DNA from: Streptomyces sp. DvalAA-43
Lineage (GTDB): Bacteria; Actinomycetota; Actinomycetes; Streptomycetales; Streptomycetaceae
Assembly: GCF_900091725.1 (NCBI RefSeq)
Contig: NZ_FMBW01000094.1
Location: forward strand, 186,001-250,000
Length of the DNA: 64,000 nucleotides
Reading direction: 5' to 3'
Shown here: one piece after another, positions 16,965-25,602 of the stretch
Position numbering within the stretch: position 1 is the stretch's first letter
Layout: every line of letters begins with the position of its first letter
Program-made: the position numbers and the translations under genes
Notes under the pieces: model-generated
Seen by the model: only the letters and a program-made list of their open reading frames with translations
What the model was told of the DNA's origin: nothing
Database searches by the model: none

Positions 16965-18487
16965 GACGTCGGGCTCCCTTCCATCACTAGGTCGAGTACG
17001 CGGTGCTCATCGAGCTCCCGGGCGTCCGCCGTGTGCACGACGCGGCCCTCACGGAGCACCAGCACCCGGTCGGCGAGGCCCAGCACTTCGGGCACCTCGC
17101 TGGAGACGAGCAGGACGGCGAGGCCTTCGTCGGCCAGCCGGCGGATCACGGCGTACAACTCGGCGCGGGCTCCGACGTCGACACCGCGGGTCGGTTCGTC
17201 GAGCAGCAGGACCCGGCAGCCGCGCAGCAGCCAGCGGGCCAGGACCGCCTTCTGCTGGTTGCCGCCGGAGAGCGTGCGGACGGGGGTGTCCGGGTTGTCG
17301 GGGCGCAGCGAGAGTTCGCGGGTGGCCTCGCGGGCCGCCCGGCGTTCGGCCCCGCGGTCGATCCAGCCGGCTCTGGAGAAACGGGACATCGAGGAGACGG
17401 AGACATTGCGGGTGACGGATTCGAGCATCAGCAGGGCCTGCGCCTTGCGTTCCTCGGGGGCGAGGCCGATGCCCGCGGCGACGGCCGCACGGACGCTGCC
17501 GGGCCTCAGCTGCTTGCCGGCCACCTTCACCCGTCCGGCGGTCGGCCTGCGGGCACCGTAGACGGTCTCCAGGATCTCGGAGCGGCCCGAGCCGACGAGC
17601 CCGGCCAGTCCCACGATCTCGCCGGGCCTCAACTCCAGGTCCACCGGGGCGAATTCCCCCTTCCTGGTCAGCCCCTCGACCGTCAGGACGGGCTCCGTCG
17701 CGTCCGCTCCCGGACGGCTCGTGGTGCGGGGCGGGAAGACGTACTCGACCTTGCGGCCGGTCATCATGGCAACGATGTCGTGTGTCGGTGTGGACTCGGC
17801 GGGCAGCCCGACGGCCACCGCCCGGCCGTCCTTGAGCACCGTCACCCGGTCGCCGATCCGGCGGATCTCCTCCAGGCGGTGCGAGATGTAGACGACGGCG
17901 ACCCCGTCGGCGGTGACGGAGGCGACGATACGGAAGAGGTTGTCGACCTCGTCCGGGTCGAGCGCGGCGGACGGCTCGTCCATGACGATGAGCCGTACGT
18001 CGTGCGAGAGCGCCCGCGCCATGGAGACGATCTGCTGCTGGGCGGCGGACAGCGCGCCGACCGGGCTGGCCGGGTCGATCTCCGGGTGGCCGAGCCGCTT
18101 CAGCAGTGCCCCGGCGGCCGTGCGGCCCTCGCGGGTGCGGACGACGAAGCGGGCGGTGGTGGGTTCATGGCCGAGGAAGATGTTCTCGGCGACCGACAGT
18201 CCCTCGACCAGGTCCAGTTCCTGGTAGATGGTGGCGATGCCCAGACGCATGGCGGCGATCGGCGACTTCAGCGCGACCGGTGCGCCGCGCCAGGTGATCT
18301 CGCCGCCGTCGGGCTGGTGGGCCCCGGCGAGCACCTTGATGAGGGTGGACTTGCCGGCGCCGTTCTGCCCGAGGAGACAGTGGACTTCGCCGGCCTGGAC
18401 CTCCAGGTCCACGCCGTCGAGGGCGCGTACTCCGGGGAACGACTTGGTGATGCCGGACATGGTGAGCAGGGGTGGTTCTGGTGCCAT
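16961..18487 (-). CDS. Sugar ABC transporter ATP-binding protein, two-domain (RbsA/MglA type)
   Basis: 508 residues with two nucleotide-binding domains. The first has Walker A GQNGAGKST, signature LSAAQQQIVSMARAL and Walker B LIVMDEPSAALD. The second has a degenerate P-loop (GLVGSGRSE) with signature LSGGNQQKAVLARWL and VLLLDEPTRGVD. This asymmetry is normal for the carbohydrate uptake transporter 2 family. It energises sugar import. It is the first transporter gene, 120 nt downstream of the ROK regulator, and overlaps the permease by 4 nt. Confidence 0.92.
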   Translation of the reverse strand: MAPEPPLLTMSGITKSFPGVRALDGVDLEVQAGEVHCLLGQNGAGKSTLIKVLAGAHQPDGGEITWRGAPVALKSPIAAMRLGIATIYQELDLVEGLSVAENIFLGHEPTTARFVVRTREGRTAAGALLKRLGHPEIDPASPVGALSAAQQQIVSMARALSHDVRLIVMDEPSAALDPDEVDNLFRIVASVTADGVAVVYISHRLEEIRRIGDRVTVLKDGRAVAVGLPAESTPTHDIVAMMTGRKVEYVFPPRTTSRPGADATEPVLTVEGLTRKGEFAPVDLELRPGEIVGLAGLVGSGRSEILETVYGARRPTAGRVKVAGKQLRPGSVRAAVAAGIGLAPEERKAQALLMLESVTRNVSVSSMSRFSRAGWIDRGAERRAAREATRELSLRPDNPDTPVRTLSGGNQQKAVLARWLLRGCRVLLLDEPTRGVDVGARAELYAVIRRLADEGLAVLLVSSEVPEVLGLADRVLVLREGRVVHTADARELDEHRVLDLVMEGSPTS

Positions 18488-18607
18488 GACGAATCCCCTC
18501 GGCGAATGGGGCCGGTGAGCGGGCAGGGCTGTACCAGGAGCGGTGGTGCGGTGTTCCCGGCGCTCCCGGTGTTTCCGGGGTGCGCCCGTGCGCGGCCGGC
18601 CCGGGGG

Positions 18608-19798
18608 TCAGGCCGGCGAGAAGAGGTGGTCGCTGATGAGCCGGGCGGCGCCGATCACTCCGGCGGCCGGCCCCAACTCGCCCAGCACGATGGGAAGGTT
18701 GCCGGTCGCCAGCGGCAGCGACTGGCGGTAGACCTGGGTCCGGACACTGGCGAGGAGGGTGTGCCCGAGGCCGGTCACACCGCCGCCGATCACCACCAGG
18801 CCGGGGTTGAAGAAGCTGACGAGTCCCGCGATGACCTGGCCGACCCGGTTGCCGCCCTCGCGGATCAGGTCGAGCGAGGTGGCGTCACCGGCGGCCGCTG
18901 CGGCCGCCACATCGGCGGCGGTGAGTTTCCCGGCCGCTTCGAGACGGCCGGCGAGCTCCGCCGACCGCCCGGTGCGTGCCGCGTCCTCCGCGTCGCGGGC
19001 GAGCGCGGCACCACTGAAGTGGGCCTCCAGGCAGCCCCGGTTGCCGCAGGCGCAGGCCCGGCCCTCGGGTTCCACCTGGATGTGGCCGATGTCCCCGGCG
19101 CTGCCGGTCGTACCGCGGTGGACCTCGCCGCCGACGACGATGCCGCAGCCGATTCCGGTGCCGATCTTGACGCAGAGGAAGTCGCCCACGGAGCGCGCGA
19201 CGCCCGCGTGCTGTTCCCCCATCGCCATCAGGTTCACATCGTTGTCGACCATGACGGGGCAGCCCAGTTCCTGGCTGAGCGCCTCGCGGACCGGGAAGCC
19301 GTCCCAGCCGGGCATGATCGGTGGTGCGACCGGCACGCCTTCGGGGAAGCGGACCGGTCCGGGTACGCCGATCCCGGCGCCGTCGAAACCCTCGGCGAGC
19401 CCCGAGGCCCGGAGCTTGGCCGCCATGGACAGCACCTGCTCGAAGACGGCGACGGGGCCTTCGCGTACGTCCATCGGGTGGTTGAGGTGACCCAGGACCT
19501 CCAACTCGGCGTTGGTGACGGCCACATCGACGGAGGTGGCGCCGATGTCCACGCCCAGGAAGCGCAGTTGTGGTGCGAGCCGGATGTTGTGCGAGCGGCG
19601 CCCGCCGCGGGAGGCGGCGAGCCCGTCGGCCACCACGAGCCCGGTCTCCAGCAGTCTGTCGACCTCGACGGCGAGCTTGGAGCGGGAGAGATCGACCTGA
19701 TCCCCCAGCTGTGCCCGGGAGTTGGGCCCGCCGTCGCGCAACAGCCGGAGCAGTCGCGCCTGATGCGCATTCGCGGGTCGTGCCGTCATACGTCTCAC
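18608..19798 (-). CDS. ROK-family transcriptional regulator
   Basis: 396 residues from the GTG at 19798, preferred over the ATG three codons later because GGGGAGGGG (19802-19810 on the complement) sits 3-5 nt before the GTG but 12-14 nt before the ATG. Residues about 10-60 form a winged helix (RAQLGDQVDLSRSKLAVEVDRLLETG). FLGVDIGATSVDVAV is the sugar-kinase ATP motif remnant, and CACGNRGCLEAHFSG is the ROK zinc-binding motif. These proteins repress sugar uptake operons and release DNA on ligand binding. It is transcribed with the downstream transporter and probably autoregulates through the inverted repeat at 19871-19905. Confidence 0.9.
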   Translation of the reverse strand: MRRMTARPANAHQARLLRLLRDGGPNSRAQLGDQVDLSRSKLAVEVDRLLETGLVVADGLAASRGGRRSHNIRLAPQLRFLGVDIGATSVDVAVTNAELEVLGHLNHPMDVREGPVAVFEQVLSMAAKLRASGLAEGFDGAGIGVPGPVRFPEGVPVAPPIMPGWDGFPVREALSQELGCPVMVDNDVNLMAMGEQHAGVARSVGDFLCVKIGTGIGCGIVVGGEVHRGTTGSAGDIGHIQVEPEGRACACGNRGCLEAHFSGAALARDAEDAARTGRSAELAGRLEAAGKLTAADVAAAAAAGDATSLDLIREGGNRVGQVIAGLVSFFNPGLVVIGGGVTGLGHTLLASVRTQVYRQSLPLATGNLPIVLGELGPAAGVIGAARLISDHLFSPA

Positions 19799-19870
19799 GC
19801 GCCCCTCCCCGCCACATCGGCCTGTACGTCGGGCTTTCGAGGGGAACGTAGCAGCGGTTGCCGGGAGTGG

Positions 19871-19905
19871 GAAGAAGTTGCGCAGGAATCCACCACAACT
19901 TTCTC
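19871..19905. promoter_or_regulatory. Inverted repeat, candidate ROK operator
   Basis: Arms GAAGAAGTTG (19871-19880) and CAACTTTCTC (19896-19905) are complementary at 8 of 10 positions around a 15-nt spacer, about 73 nt upstream of the ROK gene start. AT-rich AAGTTG/CAACTT arms in this GC-rich context are typical of sugar-repressor sites. Confidence 0.5.
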
Positions 19906-19975
19906 CACACCGAGGACAAAGCTGTCCGGCCGCCCTCACGAGCCGGACCTCGAAGGGACCGGCCGACCCGGACTC

Positions 19976-21388
19976 TCAGCGCAGGATTCCGGCCTGCCGG
20001 GCGGCCCGCAGCCAGGACGGGAACTCCGACAGAACCCTGTCGTACAGCTCCTGGTCGGAGATCCTCTCGATGTCGTCGACGGCGAAGAAGCCGACGTTGT
20101 CGACCCGGCGGCCCGGCATGGTGTCGAAACGTTCCAGCACGCCGTACCGGGAACTGCCGAGTCCGACGAACTGCCAGAAGACCGGCTCCTCGGCGGCCGC
20201 CCGCAGCTCCGTCTCGATCTCCTGGTTGCGGTACACACCACCGTCCGAGAAGAACAGGACCAGCGTCGGATCGGGCGCCGGGTGCTCGCGCACGAAGGCC
20301 CGCACCTCGGCGATGACCTTCTGCTCCTCGTTCTGGATGCCGACCGTACGCATGTCGATCTGGCCGGGGACCAGCCCCTTGGGCGGCTTCCTGCGCCCGA
20401 AGCCGAAGGTCTGCCCCACGCGTACGTGCAGCCTCAGCCACTCGGGCAGGTCACCGGCGGCGAGGTCGGGCAGCCGGGCCGGGTTGCTGGCGAACGTCCA
20501 CGCCTGCATCTCGCCGTCGTCGTCGAGCTGGGCCGCGACGGCCACCATCCGCTCGGCGACCCCCGCCACCGTGCCCCGCAGGTAGAGGCCGCCCATCGAA
20601 CCCGACGCGTCGAGGACGAGGACGACGCGTGCGCGCAGCTCCGGCACACCGTGCTTGCTCAGGCTGACCAGGACCTGCCGCTTGCGCAGCGACAGGCGCT
20701 CGCGCATCTCCACGGGCAGGCTCTCCTCGCCCTTGGCGAGCCGGGGGCGGGGTTCTCCTCCGGCGTGCCCCGGCGCGGGGGCGGGGAACGACGGCACGGG
20801 GGCGGGGTACGCCGGTGCGGGGGCGGGATACGGAGGCGTCTCGGCCGGGGAGCCGGGCCCGGCCGCGGACTGTTCCTCGTCGACGCTGATCCCGAAGTCG
20901 GTCGCCAGTCCCGCCAGCCCGCTCGCGTAACCCTGGCCGACCGCGCGGAACTTCCAGCCGCCGTCGCGGCGGTAGAGCTCGCCGCCGATGAGCGCGGTCT
21001 CCGTCGCGGCGGCGATGTCGAAGCGGGCCAGTTCGGCGCCGGACTCAGCGTCGAGCAGCCGCAGACACAGTTCCGGCACCTGACCGAATGTGCCGCCGTC
21101 GGCGGACGCGCAGAGCGCGACGCGCTCGATGTCCGGCCCCAGCGCGCCCAGTCGGACGTCCAGCGAGTCGCTGCCGGGCTGTCTGCCGACGTGCCGCACG
21201 GCGCCCGAAGCGTGCCGGGGCTGGTTGTAGAAGACGAAGTCGTCATCGGATCGCACCCGTCCGCCACGGGTCAGCAGCAGTGCGGAAGCGTCCACGTCCG
21301 GCACTCCGGCCCCTGCCGACCAGTCGAGTACGGCCCTGACCGCAGAGGCCGCGAGCGGTATGTTGGCGCCTTTGCTCAGTGTCGTCAC
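19976..21388 (-). CDS. TerD-domain plus von Willebrand A-domain protein
   Basis: 470 residues. Residues about 1-180 are a TerD/CABP-like calcium-binding domain (KGANIPL start; VLDWSAGAGVPDVDASALLL; DDDFVFYNQPRHASGAVRH; GGELYRRDGGWKFRAVGQGY). A Pro/Ala/Tyr linker with repeated YPAPAP units follows at about 180-230. The C-terminal half is a VWA domain with the MIDAS signature VLDASGSM, TFASN, and LFFSDGGVY. TerD/VWA proteins belong to the tellurite-resistance/stress system common in Streptomyces, thought to form membrane-associated metal-sensing complexes. No other ter gene is next to it. It is separated from the ROK gene by about 180 nt and is probably independent. Confidence 0.88.
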   Translation of the reverse strand: MTTLSKGANIPLAASAVRAVLDWSAGAGVPDVDASALLLTRGGRVRSDDDFVFYNQPRHASGAVRHVGRQPGSDSLDVRLGALGPDIERVALCASADGGTFGQVPELCLRLLDAESGAELARFDIAAATETALIGGELYRRDGGWKFRAVGQGYASGLAGLATDFGISVDEEQSAAGPGSPAETPPYPAPAPAYPAPVPSFPAPAPGHAGGEPRPRLAKGEESLPVEMRERLSLRKRQVLVSLSKHGVPELRARVVLVLDASGSMGGLYLRGTVAGVAERMVAVAAQLDDDGEMQAWTFASNPARLPDLAAGDLPEWLRLHVRVGQTFGFGRRKPPKGLVPGQIDMRTVGIQNEEQKVIAEVRAFVREHPAPDPTLVLFFSDGGVYRNQEIETELRAAAEEPVFWQFVGLGSSRYGVLERFDTMPGRRVDNVGFFAVDDIERISDQELYDRVLSEFPSWLRAARQAGILR

Positions 21389-21482
21389 ACCGGCAAGTCT
21401 GCCCGCCGCCCGGCCGGACCCGCGGCGACGGCCCCCGCGACTCCCCGGTCGGGGCGGAGGCCGGTCCGGACGAGCGCCCCGG

Positions 21483-22160
21483 TCAGCCCTGCTCGCGCTG
21501 GTGGTACGTCTTGCGCGTGTGCTCCGTGTGGGAACGCATGATCTCCGTGGCCCGCTGTCCGTCGCGCGCGGAGATCGCCGCGATCAGCGAACGGTGCTCG
21601 ATCCACGACTGGGCACCGCGCCGACGGGCCACCGGCGTGTAGTACCAGCGGACCCGGCGGCCCACCTGACCGGCGAGCTCGGAGAGGACGACATTGCCCG
21701 CCAGCTCCATGACCTTGGCGTGGAAGGCCGCGTTGGTGGCGACCGCCAGGTCCACGTCGTCGTCGGCGACGGCCTGCTCGCCCTTGGCGCAGAGCTCCTC
21801 CAGGGCCGCGATGCCCTCCGTTCCGGAGTTGGCCGCGGCGAGACGCGCGGCCTCGGCCTCCAGGAGAGTGCGGACCGAGAGCAGCTGGTCCGCCTCCTCC
21901 TCCGTGGGCTCGTGCACGAACGCGCCCTGGGCGGGCCGGAGATCGACCCACCCCTCGGTGTTCAGCCGTTGCAGGGCCTCGCGCACCGGCTGGCGGGAGA
22001 CCCCGAGATGGCCTGCCAGCTCGCTCTCGACCAGGTGCTGGCCGGGGCGGAGCGCACGCGTCGTGATGAGTTCGAGCAGCGCCTCGTAGACGCGTTCGCG
22101 CAGCGGACCGGGCCGTTCCAGCTTCGGCACGGCCCCTTGCGGCAGTCCTGTGGACAACAT
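21483..22160 (-). CDS. GntR-family transcriptional regulator (FCD subfamily)
   Basis: 225 residues. The ATG at 22160 is chosen because GGAGGGGG lies about 6 nt upstream; an in-frame Met nine codons earlier lacks one. The winged helix is LRERVYEALLELITTRALRPGQHLVESELAGHLGVSRQPVREALQRL split over residues about 20-70, followed by an all-helical FCD ligand domain with Asp/His metal positions. Such proteins sense small carboxylates or related metabolites. It lies 67 nt downstream of the KAS III gene and its leader contains a GTCTACA motif that recurs in the KAS III upstream region. Confidence 0.88.
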   Translation of the reverse strand: MLSTGLPQGAVPKLERPGPLRERVYEALLELITTRALRPGQHLVESELAGHLGVSRQPVREALQRLNTEGWVDLRPAQGAFVHEPTEEEADQLLSVRTLLEAEAARLAAANSGTEGIAALEELCAKGEQAVADDDVDLAVATNAAFHAKVMELAGNVVLSELAGQVGRRVRWYYTPVARRRGAQSWIEHRSLIAAISARDGQRATEIMRSHTEHTRKTYHQREQG

Positions 22161-22199
22161 CGCGGTCCCCCTCCAGCCGACGAGCACCCATTGCTTATC

Positions 22200-22213
22200 G
22201 TCTACAGTCTACC
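22200..22213. promoter_or_regulatory. GTCTACA-GTCTACC direct repeat upstream of the GntR gene
   Basis: GTCTACA (22200-22206) is followed directly by GTCTACC (22207-22213), 40-53 nt before the GntR start. The same GTCTACA core (read on the minus strand) forms one half of the palindrome at 23316-23329. It is a candidate autoregulatory half-site. Confidence 0.4.
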
Positions 22214-22227
22214 GAGCACAATGCCCC

Positions 22228-23178
22228 TCAGGGACAGCGGATCACCTGACCCGCGTACGAGAGATTCCCGCCGAAGCCGAAGAGCAGGACCGGCGCACCG
22301 CTGTGGACCTCGCCGCGTTCCACCAGTTTGGACAGGGCCATCGGGATCGAGGCCGCGGACGTGTTGCCGGAGTCCACGACATCCCTGGCGATGACCGCGT
22401 TGACCGCGCCGATCTTCCTGGCGACGGGTTCGATGATCCGCAGATTGGCCTGGTGCAGCACCACCGCCCCCAGGTCCTCGGGCGCCACTCCGGCCTTCTC
22501 GCACACCTTGCGGGCGATGGGCGGCAGCTGCGTGGTGGCCCAGCGGTAGACGGACTGCCCCTCCTGCGCGAAGCGCGGGGGCGTCCCCTCGATCCGTACG
22601 GCGTTCCCCATCTCCGGCACCGAACCCCACAGCACGGGACCGATCCCGGGCCCGGCCGCCCCGTCCGGCTCCGCGACCACGACCGCCGCGCCGGCCCCGT
22701 CGCCGAGCAGGACACAGGTGCTGCGGTCGGTCCAGTCGGCGATGTCCGCCATCTTGTCGGCACCGATGACCAGCACGCGCTCGGCCGCCCCGGCCCGGAT
22801 CGCATGGTCGGCGGTGGCGAGGGCGTGGGTGAAGCCGGAGCAGACCACGTTGATGTCCATCACCGCGGGCGAGCCCATCCCGAGCCGGGCGGCGACGCGC
22901 GCCGACATGCTCGGCGAGCGGTCGATCGCGGTCGAGGTGGCGACCAGCACCAGATCGACCTCGGCCGGCTCCAGCCCCGCCGCGGCCAGCGCCTTGGCCC
23001 CCGCGTACGCGGCCATCTCGTCCACCGGCTCGTCCGGCCCCCCGACGTGGCGGGTCCTGATGCCGACCCGACTGGTGATCCACTCGTCGCTGGTATCGAC
23101 CATGGCCGCCAGATCGTCGTTGGTGAGCACTCTGGCGGGCTGATAGTGGCCGAGCGCCACGACACGTGAGCCGGTCAT
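22228..23178 (-). CDS. 3-oxoacyl-ACP synthase III (KAS III / FabH-like)
   Basis: 316 residues, ATG with GAGGGG upstream. The full KAS III triad is present: Cys113 (VVCSGF), His242 (LHQANLR) and Asn272 (GNTSAAS). DTSDEWITSRVGIRTRH and GDGAGAAVVV are also conserved. It condenses an acyl-CoA starter with malonyl-ACP. It stands apart from the primary fab operon and has no ACP or KAS II neighbour, so it may prime an alternative fatty acid or polyketide or couple acyl groups to another acceptor. The paired GntR regulator and shared DNA motif suggest conditional expression. Confidence 0.92.
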   Translation of the reverse strand: MTGSRVVALGHYQPARVLTNDDLAAMVDTSDEWITSRVGIRTRHVGGPDEPVDEMAAYAGAKALAAAGLEPAEVDLVLVATSTAIDRSPSMSARVAARLGMGSPAVMDINVVCSGFTHALATADHAIRAGAAERVLVIGADKMADIADWTDRSTCVLLGDGAGAAVVVAEPDGAAGPGIGPVLWGSVPEMGNAVRIEGTPPRFAQEGQSVYRWATTQLPPIARKVCEKAGVAPEDLGAVVLHQANLRIIEPVARKIGAVNAVIARDVVDSGNTSAASIPMALSKLVERGEVHSGAPVLLFGFGGNLSYAGQVIRCP

Positions 23179-23305
23179 GTACAGGGTCCCCTCGCTACGG
23201 ATGGCAGGAACCATCCAGTCTTGGTCGCTACCGTCCGGTACAGGGGCACGTGTTCCCACAGGAATAGCGTCCGGCCGTTGGAGGCTTGACAACAGACTTG
23301 CCCCT

Positions 23306-23329
23306 TACAAAGGCATTTTGTAGACAAAA
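23306..23329. promoter_or_regulatory. Overlapping palindromes, candidate GntR/FCD operator
   Basis: TACAAA-GGCAT-TTTGTA (23306-23322) overlaps TTTTGT-AG-ACAAAA (23316-23329); both have perfect 6-bp arms. The second resembles TTGT-NN-ACAA sites bound by FCD-type GntR proteins and shares GTCTACA with the leader of the adjacent GntR gene. Confidence 0.5.
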
Positions 23330-23456
23330 CTCCGGTGCTCGGCCTCCTGCCCTGACGCGAAGTCACGCCGCGTGTGCAGGACAATGACATCGCCGGGCCG
23401 TCTCTCCGCCTCTCCGCACGATGATCCGGTGTCCGGGGCAGCATCCGCAGCAAGGG

Positions 23457-23500
23457 CCGGTTCGGCTTCCACCACGTACCGGTTCGGCTCCCACCACCTA
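23457..23500. repeat. 22-bp tandem duplication before fdhD
   Basis: Units 23457-23478 and 23479-23500 both start CCGGTTCGGCT and end in CCACCA-TA, differing at two positions. The period equals two helical turns and the repeat ends 20 nt before the fdhD start, so it could be either replication slippage or a paired protein-binding site. Confidence 0.7.
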
Positions 23501-23520
23501 CAGAATCGGGTTCAACCGCC

Positions 23521-24369
23521 ATGGGTCGGGTCACCGAGCGTCGCCGCACCATCCGCATCCGGGACGGAGCCGTCTCCACCCGCCCCGATACGCTCGTCGC
23601 CGAGGAGCCCCTGGAGATCCGGCTGAACGGCAAGCCGCTCGCCATCACGATGCGCACACCGGGTGACGACTTCGCCCTGGCGGCCGGGTTCCTGGTGAGC
23701 GAGGGCGTCATCGGCGACGGGTCCGAGGTGCAGTCGATCGTCTACTGCGCCGGAGCCACCGCCGACGGCGTCAACACGTACAACGTGGTCGATGTGCGGC
23801 TCGCCCCCGGCGTCCCGGTCCCCGACATCACGCTCGAACGCAATGTGTACACCACCTCGTCCTGCGGGCTGTGCGGCAAGGCGAGCCTCGACGCGGTACG
23901 CACCACGACCCGGCACCCGGTCGCCGACGCTCCCCCGCTCCGGGTCGGGCCCGCCCTGCTCTCCGCCCTCCCCGACCGGCTGCGCGCCGCGCAGCGGGTC
24001 TTCGACCGGACCGGGGGGCTGCACGCGGCGGCGCTGTTCTCCGAGACGGGTGAGCTGCTCGACATCCGGGAGGACGTCGGGCGGCACAACGCGGTCGACA
24101 AGCTGGTCGGCCGGGCCCTCACCGACCACCGGCTGCCGCTGTCCCGGGCGATTCTGCTGGTGTCGGGGCGGGCCTCGTTCGAGCTGGCCCAGAAGGCGGT
24201 GATGGCCGGGATCCCGATGCTCGCGGCGGTCTCGGCGCCCTCGTCCCTCGCGGTCGATCTGGCGGCCGAGTCCGGACTGACCCTGGTCGGCTTCCTCCGG
24301 GGCCCTTCGATGAACGTGTACGCGGGCGAGCACCGGATCGCGCTGGAAACGACGGACGGCCAGGACTGA
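23521..24369 (+). CDS. fdhD: Formate dehydrogenase accessory sulfurtransferase FdhD
   Basis: 282 residues from the ATG at 23521; no good Shine-Dalgarno is visible, but upstream sequence is repetitive and non-coding. The conserved CGLC motif (Cys115, Cys118) carries sulfur from cysteine desulfurase to the molybdenum cofactor; GDDFALAAGFLVSEGV, REDVGRHNAVDKLVGR and ASFELAQKA are family signatures. It acts in the cytoplasm on bis-MGD before insertion in formate dehydrogenase. No formate dehydrogenase subunit lies nearby, which is common in Streptomyces. It converges on the SBF transporter gene across a strong hairpin. Confidence 0.94.
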   Translation: MGRVTERRRTIRIRDGAVSTRPDTLVAEEPLEIRLNGKPLAITMRTPGDDFALAAGFLVSEGVIGDGSEVQSIVYCAGATADGVNTYNVVDVRLAPGVPVPDITLERNVYTTSSCGLCGKASLDAVRTTTRHPVADAPPLRVGPALLSALPDRLRAAQRVFDRTGGLHAAALFSETGELLDIREDVGRHNAVDKLVGRALTDHRLPLSRAILLVSGRASFELAQKAVMAGIPMLAAVSAPSSLAVDLAAESGLTLVGFLRGPSMNVYAGEHRIALETTDGQD

Positions 24370-24412
24370 CGCGCCCCGCCCGCCCGCACCGGCGAACGGA
24401 CCGGACAGACCG

Positions 24413-24452
24413 GGGTCCGGCCGACGCGAGGCCCCTCGCGCCGACCGGATCC
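24413..24452. terminator. Bidirectional hairpin between convergent fdhD and SBF transporter genes
   Basis: An inverted repeat of about 18 bp, with two mismatches and one G-T pair, centres on GCGAGG-CC-CCTCGC near 24432. It lies between two stop codons and can serve both strands. Confidence 0.7.
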
Positions 24453-24455
24453 GGC

Positions 24456-25484
24456 TCAGCTCATCGCGGCGGCCTCCCGCGCCACCGCTCCGCCCGCCGG
24501 GCTCTCCTCCCGCGCATCGCGCGAGCGGCGCTTGGCGATCACGGCGCACACCATCAGCTGCATCTGATGGAAGAGCATCAGCGGCAGGACGGCGAGGGAC
24601 GCCTGAGCCCCGAACAGCACGCTCGCCATCGGCAGCCCCGAGGCCAGGCTCTTCTTCGAACCGGCGAACTGGATGGCGATCCGGTCCTCCCGGTCGAAAC
24701 CGAGCCGCTTCCCCCCGTACCAGGTCAGCGCGAGCATCAGGGCGAGCAGCAGCACCTCGGCACCGAGCAGCGCCCCGAGCCGGGCCGGGGTGACCTGGTG
24801 CCAGATGCCCGCGACCATGCCTTCGCTGAAGGCCGTGTAGACGACGAGCAGGATCGAGCCGCGGTCGACGTAGCCGAGGACCTTCTTGTGGCGGGTGATG
24901 AAGCCGCCGATCCAGCGGCGCAGCAGTTGCCCGGCGACGAAGGGCAGCAGCAGCTGGACCCCGATCTTCAGCAGCGCGTCCGCCGAGAACCCGCCGCCGT
25001 CGTTGCCGAGCAGGGCGGCCGCGAGCAGCGGGGTGAGGAAGATCCCGGCGATCGAGGAGAAGGAGCCCGCGCAGATCGCCGCGGGCACGTTGCCGCGGGC
25101 GATCGAGGTGAAGGCGATCGACGACTGGATGGTCGACGGGACGAGGCAGAGGAAGAGGAAGCCGCTGTACAGCTGCGGCGTCAGGACATACGGCACCAGC
25201 CCCCGGCCCGCCAGGCCGAGCAGCGGGAACGCCACGAAGGTGCAGATCAGTACGGTGAGATGAAGCCGCCAGTGCTTGAGGCCGTCCAGCGCCTCGGCGG
25301 TGGAGAGCCGGGCGCCGTACAGGAAGAAGAGGAAGGCGACCGCTCCGGTCGAGGCACCGCCCGCCGCCTCCGCGGCGGTCCCTGACGCGGGCAGTACCGC
25401 CGCGAGCACGACGGTGCCGATCAGCGCCAGGATGTACGGGTCGAGCGGCAGCCAGGACGGCAGCTTCAGGGTGCGGCGACTCAT
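24456..25484 (-). CDS. Bile acid:sodium symporter-like transporter (SBF-like)
   Basis: 342 residues from the ATG at 25484, which has GGAG close upstream; the frame opens 18 codons earlier without a ribosome site. Nine to ten hydrophobic segments are visible. LFFLYGARLS, LCLVPSTIQSSIAFTSIARGN (with the crossover polar residues) and FAGSKKSLASGLPMA are characteristic of the SBF-like (YfeH/ASBT-fold) family. It is likely a sodium-coupled organic anion carrier in the cytoplasmic membrane; the substrate is unknown. It diverges from a LysR gene 118 nt away, which is likely its regulator. Confidence 0.87.
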   Translation of the reverse strand: MSRRTLKLPSWLPLDPYILALIGTVVLAAVLPASGTAAEAAGGASTGAVAFLFFLYGARLSTAEALDGLKHWRLHLTVLICTFVAFPLLGLAGRGLVPYVLTPQLYSGFLFLCLVPSTIQSSIAFTSIARGNVPAAICAGSFSSIAGIFLTPLLAAALLGNDGGGFSADALLKIGVQLLLPFVAGQLLRRWIGGFITRHKKVLGYVDRGSILLVVYTAFSEGMVAGIWHQVTPARLGALLGAEVLLLALMLALTWYGGKRLGFDREDRIAIQFAGSKKSLASGLPMASVLFGAQASLAVLPLMLFHQMQLMVCAVIAKRRSRDAREESPAGGAVAREAAAMS

Positions 25485-25602
25485 GTGCTCCACAGGTTCT
25501 CTTGGTTCTGATCGTGCCCTCTCCATGCTGCTCCCCATCGGCGCGATCGGGAATCCCGCACACCGCTCTCACTGTCATCACGGTGCGCGATAGCCTGGCG
25601 CC

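Larger units (their letters stand above)
23179..23520. other. Divergent intergenic region between KAS III and fdhD
   Basis: The 342-bp region holds the two overlapping palindromes at 23306-23329, placed about 130-150 nt before the KAS III start, and a 22-bp tandem duplication just before fdhD. A TTGACA at 23287-23292 on the plus strand could be a -35 box but I see no convincing -10 at the right spacing. No coding frame is supported here. Confidence 0.5.

Noticed and set aside
17003..21541. A 1512-codon plus-strand open frame
   Set aside because: It spans the opposite strand of the ABC ATPase, ROK and TerD/VWA genes and has no domain; it arises from high GC content.
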